The notes under the pieces: model-generated
Told to the model about the DNA's origin: nothing
The model's input: only the letters and a program-made list of their open reading frames with translations
Database searches by the model: none
Made by a program: the position numbers and the translations under genes
Part shown: in pieces, positions 45,294 to 54,251 of the stretch
Position numbering within the stretch: the first letter of the stretch is position 1
How the letters are laid out: each line of letters begins with the position of its first letter
Assembly: GCF_024171565.1 (NCBI RefSeq)
Contig: NZ_JALJZZ010000006.1
Span: 1 to 64,000, forward strand
DNA length: 64,000 bases
Reading direction: 5' to 3'
Source of the DNA: Okibacterium sp. HSC-33S16
Lineage (GTDB): Bacteria > Actinomycetota > Actinomycetes > Actinomycetales > Microbacteriaceae

Positions 45294-46148
45294 TCATTCA
45301 CCGTCCGCGCTGGGTTCGCCTTCGGTCTCCCACTCATCGGCGTCCAAAGCCCATAGCTCACTGGCATCCCAGTCACATTCGCAGCCAAAGAGTTGACCTC
45401 CTTGGCGGGGGCATTCCTCTAGAACACAACCCGGGCCGTGGTACTCGTCTAACTCCGCCCCGCAGTCGCGACAGTACCTGGATGGAATCTTGCCATCCAT
45501 CCAGTCCTGCTCCCACACGTGCTCGCGCCCCCATCGCAACCGGGGATATTCGACGCCGTCGAGGTAAAGACTATGAACCCGCTGCGCCGCAACCAGCTTC
45601 CGTGCCCACCGCCGGTGCATCGGTCGGCCACGAAACGTAATGAACTCCCGCTTGAAAGACTCCACGAGGTCCATGGCCGTCTGGACGTGGGTTTCGGGGA
45701 TATGTTCAGACAGTGAGCCTTCGAAATGCTCCTCGTGGAACTTGTCGAGGAACTCGAAGATGAGGAGGTAGTTTTCGCGCACCTCTGGAGCTATGAGGTC
45801 TACCTCGTAATGCGTTATGTTGTTTCGCCACTTGACCGCTAGCCGGATTGCCCGAGTGTCTTCGTCTTCGAGCGAAATACCCGCTGCAATAAGGCGATCA
45901 ATCGACCTCTCTAGGCTCACGGTGTTTCGACCTGGTCTGTCGACGTCTTGCCAGATAAGGAGCGGGTGCTCGTCGCTCAACTTCTGCTTCAGGACGAGTT
46001 CCACTGCATGAACCAGATTGAGCACGGCGAATTTCCAACGTGAGTGGTCGCCCTTAGCGCGCTCGACATCGCTAAGCGACTCCGCGAATGAGTCGTACGC
46101 GTTCTCGATGAGAGACATCCGAAGAGCCGGGGCTGTTGAATTCTCCAT
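45294..46148 (-). CDS. HEPN-like protein with C-terminal cysteine-rich domain
   Basis: This 284-residue protein has an N-terminal helical domain. It carries R108-NNIT-H113, matching the R-x4-6-H motif of HEPN ribonucleases, in a WRNNITHYE context. The C-terminus (about 223-265) has CRDCGAELDEYHGPGC and further cysteines, likely a zinc ribbon. The very acidic tail is unusual. HEPN domains are common in toxin-antitoxin and defence systems. No antitoxin-like (MNT) gene is next to it; the closest small gene is at 46596. Function is inferred from motifs only. Confidence 0.75.
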   Translation of the reverse strand: MENSTAPALRMSLIENAYDSFAESLSDVERAKGDHSRWKFAVLNLVHAVELVLKQKLSDEHPLLIWQDVDRPGRNTVSLERSIDRLIAAGISLEDEDTRAIRLAVKWRNNITHYEVDLIAPEVRENYLLIFEFLDKFHEEHFEGSLSEHIPETHVQTAMDLVESFKREFITFRGRPMHRRWARKLVAAQRVHSLYLDGVEYPRLRWGREHVWEQDWMDGKIPSRYCRDCGAELDEYHGPGCVLEECPRQGGQLFGCECDWDASELWALDADEWETEGEPSADGE

Positions 46149-46595
46149 CCTCTGAATCTAGGACCTTGATGGCGACACGCGAGCGGGATATGTAAGGGAT
46201 CGCATCTCGGTTGTCGTGGGTGGGGGCATCCTGGCTCGAACCCCACGGTCTCTGAGGGCACTCTGTGCGCTACTCGCCGTCGTCCGTGAACTCCAGCACA
46301 CCCCTCGCAGGTGCGACGCAGCGAGTAGCGGTAACTCTGCCGCATCGCCACAACCGACGATCTGGACGCGAACCCGGTCCCCTTCTCCGAGACGACGGAC
46401 TAATCATCGTTCCCGCTCGGGGCCGCTTCGTCGATCGTGCCGCATGATGAACCCCTACGGGCCATCCGCCGCGTTAGCTTCGGACGGATTCACCAGCGCC
46501 GAGAGACGCGTCGACCAGGCACACGGCGGCTACTGAAATGCGAGGGCGGCCGTTAGGTATTTCAATGCCGATTTTGAGCCGGCGACGCGAATGCG
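46149..46595. other. Stretch with no convincing gene
   Basis: Roughly 450 bases between the HEPN-like gene and the small minus-strand gene. Open frames here are short and arginine-rich. I see no clear regulatory or repeat structure. Confidence 0.5.
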
Positions 46596-46826
46596 TCACA
46601 AATGGATCGCGCGATACCGTAGTGCCTCGTGTGCAGTGCCGAAGTCGCGGTCACCTGCGAAAAACCGACCGTCACGCTCGTGCATGATGCCACGCGGCCC
46701 CCACGGGTAAGTTTTCGCCTGTTTGTACTCAATATGCCAAATCACGCCAAACTCGTCACTTCGTTCGGAGCGCGTTGTCCTATAAGGAATACCGTTGTAC
46801 TCGGTCTCTTCATACCCATCCGCCAT
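46596..46826 (-). CDS. Hypothetical protein (76 aa)
   Basis: This small acidic-aromatic protein (MADGYEETEYNGIPYRTTR at its start) has a normal amino-acid mix. It contains an aromatic-rich middle (IWHIEYKQAKTYPWGPRG), unlike shadow frames. No family is recognised. It lies upstream of the HEPN-like gene on the same strand, but 447 bases away, so linkage is doubtful. Confidence 0.5.
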   Translation of the reverse strand: MADGYEETEYNGIPYRTTRSERSDEFGVIWHIEYKQAKTYPWGPRGIMHERDGRFFAGDRDFGTAHEALRYRAIHL

Positions 46827-46955
46827 CCAGGAATCCTAGCGGCACCGGCACCGGCGTTGTCGTCGCAGTCGAGTGGAAGCCTTCAGCTAGGCAGAGCGAC
46901 TCAGCTTCATCCCGTGTGATGGATCGTCCGCGAACCGGCAGGCCTACTGTCCCGC

Positions 46956-48026
46956 GTGGGGCAGGATAAACAAGTGACCGGAGAGCGCACCCACGAAGCG
47001 AAGCGACACCACCATGTTCCTCAGTTCTACCTTCGCGGCTTTGCGGACGGTGAGCAGATTACGACCGTTCGCTTGCCCGGGGACAAACGCTATGTCCAGT
47101 CAGTGCGCAAGGCGGCCGCGGAGAACGGGTTCTACTCGGTGCCGGGGCACGAGGACGGCGCGGACGTGTTCGAGAAGATGCTCAGCTCCATCGAGGGCGA
47201 AGCGGCAGGCATATTCAGATCGGTGGAGTCCGGCGTCTGGCCACTCGAACCAAAGGACCGGACGACACTTGGGGCCTTTATCGCTCTACAGGTGAGCCGC
47301 GGGCCGGAGCAGCGCAGAAACATGCAGTTTCTCAGGGCGCAGATCACCCGGTTGGAAGTCGGCGCCGGTGGCAGGTCAAAGATCAAAGATTGGGCGAAGC
47401 GCAAACTCCGCGTGGAACTAAGCGACGAGCAGGCCGAGGAGATGTGGGAGCAAGCGACGCGCCCAGAAGGGCCACCCATTCGGATCTCACCCTTGGCGCA
47501 CATCCGTCAGATGGCGGAACAGAGCGAGGCGCTCACGCCATTTGTCCTCGGTCGTCCTTGGACACTGGTTCGCTTCGATAGGCGCTCCCTCTTCACGTCC
47601 GATACACCGGTTGGTCTCGTGCCGCACGCGGAACGCGAGGATGACCATGGCCTGGAGTCGGGCGTTGGCTTCATGACCGCCTGGGGAGTTACATATCCAC
47701 TCACGCGCAAACTGGGTCTCCTCATGAGCGATCCGATGGTGCTCTCCGACAGCATCCATGTGTCGCGTGTCCAGCGAGGGGAGTTCGACCTCGCACAGGT
47801 AGGGAGCACTCAGATGGGGCGGTTCTTCAATCTGAGCACTGTGACGAATGCGTCGGAGGTTGTCTTCCACCACCCTAAAGACGCGCGTTTCGTTCCGAAT
47901 GAGCTCCCGGAGGCGAACCCGGTGACGATGCGAATGGCGGGCCTGCCACCGGAGTTTCCTGACGAGGGGATGTTGAAGCCAAGGCCCGCGAAGCCTGAAC
48001 ACGCGGAGCCAGCAGCTGATGCATAG
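46956..48026 (+). CDS. DUF4238 domain protein
   Basis: This 356-residue protein opens with EAKRHHHVPQFYLRGFADG, the hallmark of DUF4238. LVRFDRRSLFTSDTPVGLV and LTRKLGLLMSDPM further along are also family features. The function is unknown; such genes often occur on mobile elements next to defence genes. The start is a GTG at 46956 or a GTG six codons later. The C-terminal 25 residues are Pro/Ala/Glu-rich. Confidence 0.85.
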   Translation: MGQDKQVTGERTHEAKRHHHVPQFYLRGFADGEQITTVRLPGDKRYVQSVRKAAAENGFYSVPGHEDGADVFEKMLSSIEGEAAGIFRSVESGVWPLEPKDRTTLGAFIALQVSRGPEQRRNMQFLRAQITRLEVGAGGRSKIKDWAKRKLRVELSDEQAEEMWEQATRPEGPPIRISPLAHIRQMAEQSEALTPFVLGRPWTLVRFDRRSLFTSDTPVGLVPHAEREDDHGLESGVGFMTAWGVTYPLTRKLGLLMSDPMVLSDSIHVSRVQRGEFDLAQVGSTQMGRFFNLSTVTNASEVVFHHPKDARFVPNELPEANPVTMRMAGLPPEFPDEGMLKPRPAKPEHAEPAADA

Positions 48027-48196
48027 TCCGGCGGCGAAGCGAGAGGGAAACTGAAGGTGTTTCTGGCGGCCGGGTGTCGACACGCTCACCCGCCCGTCGG
48101 GGCGATTCTCGGCTCTCGGGTCTTGCGCCGCGCTTGAGTTGGACGCCCGCGGTCTATCTGCAGCTCCATCTTGAAGGGATCGGCTCACGCCCACCC

Positions 48197-48242
48197 CTCT
48201 GGGAGCGGGGGCTGGACCACTATCCCGCCCCCGCTCCCAGAG
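48197..48242. repeat. 16-bp perfect inverted repeat (strong hairpin)
   Basis: CTCTGGGAGCGGGGGC and its exact complement enclose a 14-base loop. No T run follows on either strand, so a simple terminator is uncertain. It lies in the 600-base gap before the gene at 48627. Confidence 0.8.
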
Positions 48243-48334
48243 CTACAAGGGCTCGATAGTGATCGTGATTGCGGTTACAGTGACAGTCACAGTGATGCGG
48301 ATGCCTGCGTTAATCGGGTCCTCCCTTCTCTCGG

Positions 48335-48370
48335 GATGCCCCCTCCTGTCTTGCCGGACGAGGGGGCATC
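48335..48370. repeat. 11-bp inverted repeat hairpin
   Basis: GATGCCCCCTC pairs with GAGGGGGCATC around a 14-base loop. It is 93 bases after the preceding hairpin, has the same loop length, and likewise lacks a T tract. Confidence 0.75.
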
Positions 48371-48521
48371 TAGCTTATGAGCCAACTTTGGCCCCACAGC
48401 TGACCGCCGTGCAACTTCGAGACACAACGCTCTGAGCGGAGCAGAACGACCCTTTTTCGAGGCAGCCCGATGTTCCAAGCGGTATAGCAATGCGACGTGA
48501 GCGGGCCGCGAATCCGTCGCG

Positions 48522-48562
48522 AGCGGTACGGTAAGGAGTAACTCTCGTAGCTCTGTACCGCT
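48522..48562. promoter_or_regulatory. Inverted repeat ahead of the 48627 gene
   Basis: AGCGGTAC and GTACCGCT form an 8-bp inverted repeat with a 25-base spacer. Two more GTAC tetramers follow at 48565 and 48573. The block ends about 50 bases before the ATG and could be an operator or a replication-initiator site. Confidence 0.4.
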
Positions 48563-48626
48563 GTGTACCCCCGTACTGCATGTCGCTCCGCTGAGGTAGG
48601 CAAAAAATCTGACCGGAGCCGCATAT

Positions 48627-49358
48627 ATGGACACCCCCGCTGAAGCAATCGAGTCGCTCGGGCTGTTCGCCGACAGGTCAAAGCGGAAGTCCAGCGTGAA
48701 CTTTCCCATCGAGTATGTGAAGCGTGCGGACGGGACTAAGCCAATGGCAGCTCGGCTCTTTCGATCCAACGACCTTCGACTCAAACTCCACATGACGCTG
48801 GTGATGAGGGCCACTAAAGCTCCGCACACGCTCCCCAAGTACACAACTCGCTACCTGGCAAGGCTGCTGAATGTTCCTGGCGACACAGGGCCCCGCCGGA
48901 TCAACGACGCGATGAAGTGGCTTCGAGAAGAGAAGCTCATTGCGAGCACGACCCTCGCTGATGGGAAAGAGGGAATTCTGCTCCTCCAGCCCGATGGGTC
49001 AGGGGATCCCTGGGAGGTTAAGGGAGCGACACGTTGGGTCGGGGTGCCCTTCTCGCTTTGGACTAAGGGGTGGATCCTGCAACTCGGGGGGCGTGACCTC
49101 GCCGTCCTACTTGCACTCCTTGAGCTCAACGGAGGGTCGAACCACCCGCATGGGGAGATGATGAGTGGACACCGCAAGAAACAATACGGGCTTGCTGACG
49201 ACACATGGACGAGAGCCACCCAAGAACTTGAAACACAGGGTCTGCTAGAAACCACGAAGGTCGTGTGGGGCAACGAAGAGCATGAGTTGCGCACCCGGAA
49301 GCGCTACCGCATAGTCCGGCCGAGGCTTGACGACCTGCCGAATTGGTCCCTCACGTAG
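48627..49358 (+). CDS. Probable winged-helix DNA-binding protein
   Basis: This 243-residue basic protein is not firmly recognised. Two segments look like winged helices: KYTTRYLARLLNVPGDTGPR followed by INDAMKWLREEKLIA, and GLADDTWTRATQELETQGLL. This resembles replication initiators or regulators of mobile elements. The gene has an ATG start and inverted repeats upstream. It could be a Rep-like protein for element replication; no catalytic residues of a nickase are evident. Confidence 0.7.
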   Translation: MDTPAEAIESLGLFADRSKRKSSVNFPIEYVKRADGTKPMAARLFRSNDLRLKLHMTLVMRATKAPHTLPKYTTRYLARLLNVPGDTGPRRINDAMKWLREEKLIASTTLADGKEGILLLQPDGSGDPWEVKGATRWVGVPFSLWTKGWILQLGGRDLAVLLALLELNGGSNHPHGEMMSGHRKKQYGLADDTWTRATQELETQGLLETTKVVWGNEEHELRTRKRYRIVRPRLDDLPNWSLT

Positions 49359-49423
49359 CCTAGGTTTCTGGGGCCCGGCGACGCGGCACCGACGGTGAGG
49401 GAAGCCTCAGCGGGACGCTGCAC

Positions 49424-49786
49424 TCACGTAGCGCCCGGCAGCCGACGCCGCACGACCGCCAATCTATGCGGGAGTAGTGACTCGTGCACCACAAGTGATG
49501 GCGGCGGTTCACTTTCATTCAAAATCACCGTCCGAACGTACGTCCACCGTTTCTTCGAGGACGGGGACCACCACACGCCTTCCACCCGACCGTCCGCGCG
49601 TTCAATATGTACCCGCGCCTCTGGTATTTCCTCAACATCACCAAGCCTGCTCCTGGGTGAGACTGTCACGGACCAGCGCCACCCATCTACATCCCGCTCG
49701 AGCAACGTCGAGTACTCCCAGCGACGTGTCGACAGCTGCCGCGTGAACAAGAGGACCGGGATCCCTTCGAGGCGCATTCGCTTCAT
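49424..49786 (-). CDS. Hypothetical protein (120 aa)
   Basis: A 120-residue protein with a beta-rich composition and many Arg and Trp residues (STRRWEYSTLLERDVDGWRW). No family is recognised. The residue mix is more natural than that of overlapping frames on the other strand. The start is an ATG at 49786. Confidence 0.5.
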   Translation of the reverse strand: MKRMRLEGIPVLLFTRQLSTRRWEYSTLLERDVDGWRWSVTVSPRSRLGDVEEIPEARVHIERADGRVEGVWWSPSSKKRWTYVRTVILNESEPPPSLVVHESLLPHRLAVVRRRLPGAT

Positions 49787-49870
49787 GGCACGAGCTTACG
49801 GTCGGAAGCAAGGCGTTGATCCCGACATTCCACTTCGCTGCGGGGACTAAGGAACGAGTGGCGAGCTGAC

Positions 49871-51280
49871 ATGCGCCCGGGTCAGAATTTCGAAGGGCTT
49901 TCCCGAGTAATGGAACCACGACAGAAGTTGCAGACTGTACTCATGCCCATGAGTCTTAAAGCCTGTCCATGCATCGATGCACATCGCCGGCTTATGGACG
50001 TGCACGAAGACATCCACCGCGCCATAGACAACTATCACGAGCCTGAGGAGTTTCGCCGCAGTTTGAACTCGGCCATCCAGAGCGCTCGAAGCGTCACGTT
50101 TCTGATTCAGAAGCGGAAGTCAAAGTGGGCCGATTTTGATGACTGGTATGGCACCTGGGTAGCGACAAGCAAGCTGAATCCAGTTCTGGCTTGGAGCGTG
50201 CATTCACGAAACAAAATCGTCAAGGAGGAAGATCTCAAAACGTCGAGCGTCGCAGAGATCGGAATCTACGGCCCGCGTCTTAAAGTGCTCGAGGACGCCT
50301 TCGTCGTTCCAGCTGCTACGACGGCAGAAGACGTGCTGCGAATTATCGCGCAGCCATCTCAGGCTGGAACGTCGCAGCAGAATGAACCCATTCCTGCGGG
50401 CGATCCAGCGGAGATGACTATTCGCGTTCGTCGCAAGTGGATTGATTCGGGGTTGCCCCATTTAGAACTTGTATCCGCGTTGCGGGAGGTATACAGGGGT
50501 GTGGCGCATGTCGTGGAAGAGGCACACACCCGATCTCAAGTCGATCGGTGCACGGCACCGCACTTCTCTAGATCGTGCGTAAACGCTGAGATAGATGCAG
50601 GCCTCGGATGTATGGGGCCCGATATCGGCGGATCGGTGATGTTTCTGGATGGGAGGACAGGAGAAGTACGGACGCCGCAGTACGTTCGGGTGAATAGAGA
50701 CCCGGACATGGACGAAGCCTTCTTCCACGAGCACTACGGGATACCCACGCCGACATTTGGAAAGGGCCCAATCGGCGATCTTGAGGCTCGTTTAGAAATG
50801 GCCCGGGCGATGGTACGCACTGAAGGATTCGCTGGCCAATTTCTGATGTTCTACTACGGAGATGAACCCTTCTCATTCGCGCCGCTAACCTTCGAGAGTG
50901 ATCGACCAAGAGAGGCCAAAATCGAAATGGCTGTTGAGGGCCTGGGGGCGCGAAGTTTCGACGGAGCGCTGTTTGTGACGGAATTGTGGATGGGTACCGG
51001 CACTTCCGGAGGAGAGAAAAGCGAAGTGACGCCAACGCCAAACGAAGATGAAGAGCAAGAATCATCGCACTATGCTCGCGACACCATCGGGGGACGGAAA
51101 GAAGCCATCTCGGTTATTGGGTTGTCCGCACATTCGACCCCCAGACAACTCATCCAAGTTTTTCGTAGGGTTGACGGTGAAGTCGAGTTCGACAAGCCCT
51201 TCGAAACACGCGGCTGGAACGCAATCCCTCCTCTGCTTAGGCCGGTTGTTCGTGGATTCAGTAAGCGCTCAAGTGACTAG
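49871..51280 (+). CDS. Hypothetical protein, helical N-terminal domain
   Basis: This product is up to 469 residues. The conserved-looking part starts around residue 40 with MDVHEDIHRAIDNYHEPEEF and continues RRSLNSAIQSARSVTFLIQK. It then has WSVHSRNKIVKEEDL, which resembles a HEPN-like core without the final histidine. From about 250 on there is a mixed alpha/beta region of unknown fold. Later in-frame ATG codons, for example at 49991-49993, are possible starts. No function is assigned. It precedes the repeat-bounded defence segment. Confidence 0.72.
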   Translation: MRPGQNFEGLSRVMEPRQKLQTVLMPMSLKACPCIDAHRRLMDVHEDIHRAIDNYHEPEEFRRSLNSAIQSARSVTFLIQKRKSKWADFDDWYGTWVATSKLNPVLAWSVHSRNKIVKEEDLKTSSVAEIGIYGPRLKVLEDAFVVPAATTAEDVLRIIAQPSQAGTSQQNEPIPAGDPAEMTIRVRRKWIDSGLPHLELVSALREVYRGVAHVVEEAHTRSQVDRCTAPHFSRSCVNAEIDAGLGCMGPDIGGSVMFLDGRTGEVRTPQYVRVNRDPDMDEAFFHEHYGIPTPTFGKGPIGDLEARLEMARAMVRTEGFAGQFLMFYYGDEPFSFAPLTFESDRPREAKIEMAVEGLGARSFDGALFVTELWMGTGTSGGEKSEVTPTPNEDEEQESSHYARDTIGGRKEAISVIGLSAHSTPRQLIQVFRRVDGEVEFDKPFETRGWNAIPPLLRPVVRGFSKRSSD

Positions 51281-51400
51281 AGAGTCAGTTCCTAATCCGC
51301 AACAACTGTTGACTCAGTGGAGGCGCGTGCGAGCCTTCCTGTCGAACGCCCCTGCTCTGTCGGCTCTTGGTACAAAGGTGGTCAGTCAGCTAGCCGTACG

Positions 51401-51438
51401 ACGGACCTTGAATGAAAGTGCACGCCGGAGAACTGACT
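51401..51438 (+). repeat. Dispersed 38-bp repeat, copy A
   Basis: It begins ACGGACCTTGAATGAAAGTG and matches copy B at 55701-55738 in all but about four or five positions, same orientation. It ends directly at the stop codon of the gene 51439-52443. Confidence 0.8.
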
Positions 51439-52443
51439 CTAGAGTTGACTCGCAAGAGCAGCGTATGCGAGAGGTTCAAGCGGATCATAGGCACGTTGCT
51501 TCAGCAATTCAGCTACTCCATACCCAACCGCTCCCGCCTCAAGCACGCCAGCTCCTACGCTGAGGCCGACCGATAGCGCGGCGCCTCCAGAGACAATGGT
51601 TGCCGCGGTCGCGAGAGCGATACCCGTTACGCCTCCGAAGCCAACCAAGACAACCTTTGGCCAGCGCTTCTTCTGCATCTGTTCGCGGAGCTTGGCGAGA
51701 TCTCTCTCAATCTCCTGCATGACTCCTTTAGCCTTCACCTCGCGCTGCGTAGCGTTGTCGATCAGCGCGAGGTCAACCAATTTAGCGTCGAGGAACACAC
51801 GGCATCGCTGCAGCTCTTCGTGGTTGTCCTCCTTGAACGCCCTCAGCTCGGCCGCTGGAACCGGGGAGCTTGGAGCGGGCAGTGCGTCCATGATTACGGC
51901 GAATCGCAACTCGGCAAGGCGTCGGTCCACGTCATCAATTCCGGGCGCGAGGATTCCTATCGCACGCCTCTGATCTGTGACGGGAAGCAGGCCCTTGCGT
52001 GCTCCGCTCATCGCAGCGGCCAGATACGCCATGTAGGTGTCTGCCGTCTCGCTCTCGATTTGCCACCAGCCAAACTCGAGTCCATCGTCCGTCCGCGCGA
52101 GGCCTTTCTTACTCAGCCTTTCGAAGAGACTCCAGGACATCTTCCCGGAGTGAAGGCGAACGAATCTCCAACTGCTCGGCGGACCTGCCGGAGCCGACAG
52201 CAAACCCAGGAACCCCTCGTCGAACGAGTCACGATCGATCTCCCGCATCGCGTCATCAGGGCTGAGGTACTCAAGCATGCCTTCCTTGCGCAGTTGCTGC
52301 ATATACGGATGTTCAGCTTCTCCGGCGCGCTGGAACGATCGAGGCACTATAGACGCCACGCTGTCCCAATAGAGAAGAACCTGTGTGAACCATGGCGACT
52401 CGGGAACCCGAATATACGGAAAGTACAGCGCTGTCTGCTCCAT
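51439..52443 (-). CDS. Hypothetical protein with C-terminal membrane segments (DUF6236-like)
   Basis: This 334-residue protein begins ALYFPYIRVPESPWFTQVLL then YWDSVASIVP, which I associate with the DUF6236 group (moderate certainty). The middle is helical and charged, with EIERDLAKLREQMQKKRW forming a coil. Residues about 265-315 are glycine/alanine-rich and hydrophobic, probably one or two membrane helices. A membrane-ended protein beside a Shedu-type nuclease suggests cargo of a defence segment; the function is unknown. Confidence 0.72.
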   Translation of the reverse strand: MEQTALYFPYIRVPESPWFTQVLLYWDSVASIVPRSFQRAGEAEHPYMQQLRKEGMLEYLSPDDAMREIDRDSFDEGFLGLLSAPAGPPSSWRFVRLHSGKMSWSLFERLSKKGLARTDDGLEFGWWQIESETADTYMAYLAAAMSGARKGLLPVTDQRRAIGILAPGIDDVDRRLAELRFAVIMDALPAPSSPVPAAELRAFKEDNHEELQRCRVFLDAKLVDLALIDNATQREVKAKGVMQEIERDLAKLREQMQKKRWPKVVLVGFGGVTGIALATAATIVSGGAALSVGLSVGAGVLEAGAVGYGVAELLKQRAYDPLEPLAYAALASQL

Positions 52444-52947
52444 GGTCTCTCCTCAGCGTGGTTACTGCAGGCTACGGCGATGCGACAAGGTTCCACAAGG
52501 TTCCCAGAACGGCGATCACGAAATATTCGGAGCGCGTCCATAGACATAAGGTCGACGTTCGCATTTCGCGGCAGACTGATGCCTTCCGGGAGTAAGGGGC
52601 CCGTAGCTGGCTCGCACATGTGCTCCTCACGAGGATCACCATCCCTCGATGCGGAGGGTTGCCATGAACCCCGCATCCGACTCTGCTCTGAAGGTGGGGG
52701 CGCGGAAGATTGAATACGCGCGTGCCTCGGCGGTAGCCCGAAGCGAGCGGTAGAGATCTGCGCTCTTGAGCCCCATAGTCACCACACCCTCGCGCTGGGT
52801 TCTTGGCGCGACGGGCGGGGCTGGCGCGGAGATGGAGTTCTCCTTCGGTTTGAGGCGCGAGTCTCGTTCTGCCGGGTTGTCCGCATCGCGCTAAGAGCTG
52901 ACTATGACGGTCCCGAACGCCCGGGGCGTGAGCAACCAGGGGATGCC
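52444..52947. other. Stretch with no convincing gene
   Basis: About 500 bases between two minus-strand genes. A 159-codon minus-strand frame covers it but is Arg/Ser-rich with no domain pattern, and I treat it as a shadow. The downstream gene's promoter should be here. Confidence 0.5.
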
Positions 52948-53913
52948 TCACACGTCGCGAAACGCGTGCTCGGAGAGAGAGACTCGCACTCGCCGACTTT
53001 GATTCAGTCTGGCGTTCCGGACCGTGTTACCGCGCTCATCCTCGTACATTTCGAACTCCTGCACTCCGTCTAGTGAGTAACCGTATGCAGCAAGTATCCA
53101 GCGAAGGGATTGCTCCGCGCCTAGCGGTGCAGTGGGCCCAAGACGTATCTCGCGAATTGGGAGCGCATTCTCATCCTCTGTCGGCCCGCCAGGAGATGGG
53201 GCAAGTGTGGTGAGCCCCACGCGGGGACGAGGTCCCGCTTTGCCCGCGCCGAACCTGATAGCAGTCCGTGGTGGGTCCGTGACGGTGATCCGGAACTCCC
53301 TCTCGTCCGCATATGACGGCGACTTGGCCGCAGACAAAATTAGCGTCTGAATGCTGGAGTACCCGGTAATCAAGACACCATGGTTCGGAGCCTCGTCGCC
53401 AACTCCGGATTCCTGATACTCCTCAATGATCTGATCGATCAGCGAGTCAACCTGGTTTTGCAATTCCTTCGTAGAGTACGAAACGGACTGCCAGGATGTC
53501 TTCTGCCGACTAGTGGACTCTTTGATCCCAAGAGGTACCGCAGGGTCGAGCCCCACCGCGCAGCTCACATCCCCAATTGCTCCATATGTGCGCCAGCAGT
53601 ACATGCTGTCACCGTCAGCGCTCCCGCAGAGCAAGAAACGTGAACCATCGAGCAATCGATCGAGATTGACGCTGGAGTACGGTGGATCGTTCAGATGCTT
53701 CGCGAGATCTACTAAGAAATTTCCGGCGCCTTTGTGCCTTCCGCGTGCACGCTCCAACGCGGCCGTGATCATGCTTTGAGCGTACGAGACTTCGTTTGGA
53801 TCATTCTGAAAGTTGGCCTCAGTAGCCAGAAGCGTCTGTGTACTAAGGATCTTCTCCAACGTCTCCAGTGTGGTGTAGTGCCAGACTAAATTCTTGGGAT
53901 TGGGCTGTGTCAT
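52948..53913 (-). CDS. DUF2971 domain protein
   Basis: This 321-residue protein starts NLVWHYTTLETLEKILSTQT and contains FQNDPNEVSYAQ, the two hallmarks of DUF2971. Further features are FLLCGSADGDSMYCWRTYG and SYADEREFRI. The domain is common on mobile elements and in defence neighbourhoods, and its biochemical role is unsettled. It lies inside the repeat-bounded segment. Confidence 0.85.
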   Translation of the reverse strand: MTQPNPKNLVWHYTTLETLEKILSTQTLLATEANFQNDPNEVSYAQSMITAALERARGRHKGAGNFLVDLAKHLNDPPYSSVNLDRLLDGSRFLLCGSADGDSMYCWRTYGAIGDVSCAVGLDPAVPLGIKESTSRQKTSWQSVSYSTKELQNQVDSLIDQIIEEYQESGVGDEAPNHGVLITGYSSIQTLILSAAKSPSYADEREFRITVTDPPRTAIRFGAGKAGPRPRVGLTTLAPSPGGPTEDENALPIREIRLGPTAPLGAEQSLRWILAAYGYSLDGVQEFEMYEDERGNTVRNARLNQSRRVRVSLSEHAFRDV

Positions 53914-54251
53914 GATCCAAAGGCTATTGGTGATGGGCCCGTCGTCCGTTCGTCCGACGCCGCTGGTCGATCAGAGTTCATGACGTATTGGAGTTCACCC
54001 AAGGAGGCGGGTTGACGTAAACGAGACCTCCGCCGCTGATCGTCATCTCAAGCCCGGCATCGTTCGGCCGATGTGGACCCCTTACGCGAATCCTCAACGC
54101 GTACACGTTTCAGTGATAGGTCCGGTCGGGATGACTTGAGTCTCGACGGGTACTAACTCATTCTCGGATGGGAACAGAGCCCCGTCGCTTGCTCTCCTGA
54201 AACGTCTCGGAGCTGTTGCTCCCTAGAGTTAGCACAGCGGCCATCGGTCGG
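53914..54251. other. Intergenic stretch
   Basis: About 340 bases without a gene between the Shedu-type gene and the DUF2971 gene. It is less GC-rich than the flanks; no clear structure was seen. It probably contains the promoter of the DUF2971 gene. Confidence 0.5.

Noticed and set aside
52472-52951. Minus-strand 159-codon frame between the DUF6236-like and DUF2971 genes
   Set aside because: It is Arg/Ser-rich with no motif and overlaps the DUF2971 gene end; treated as a shadow.
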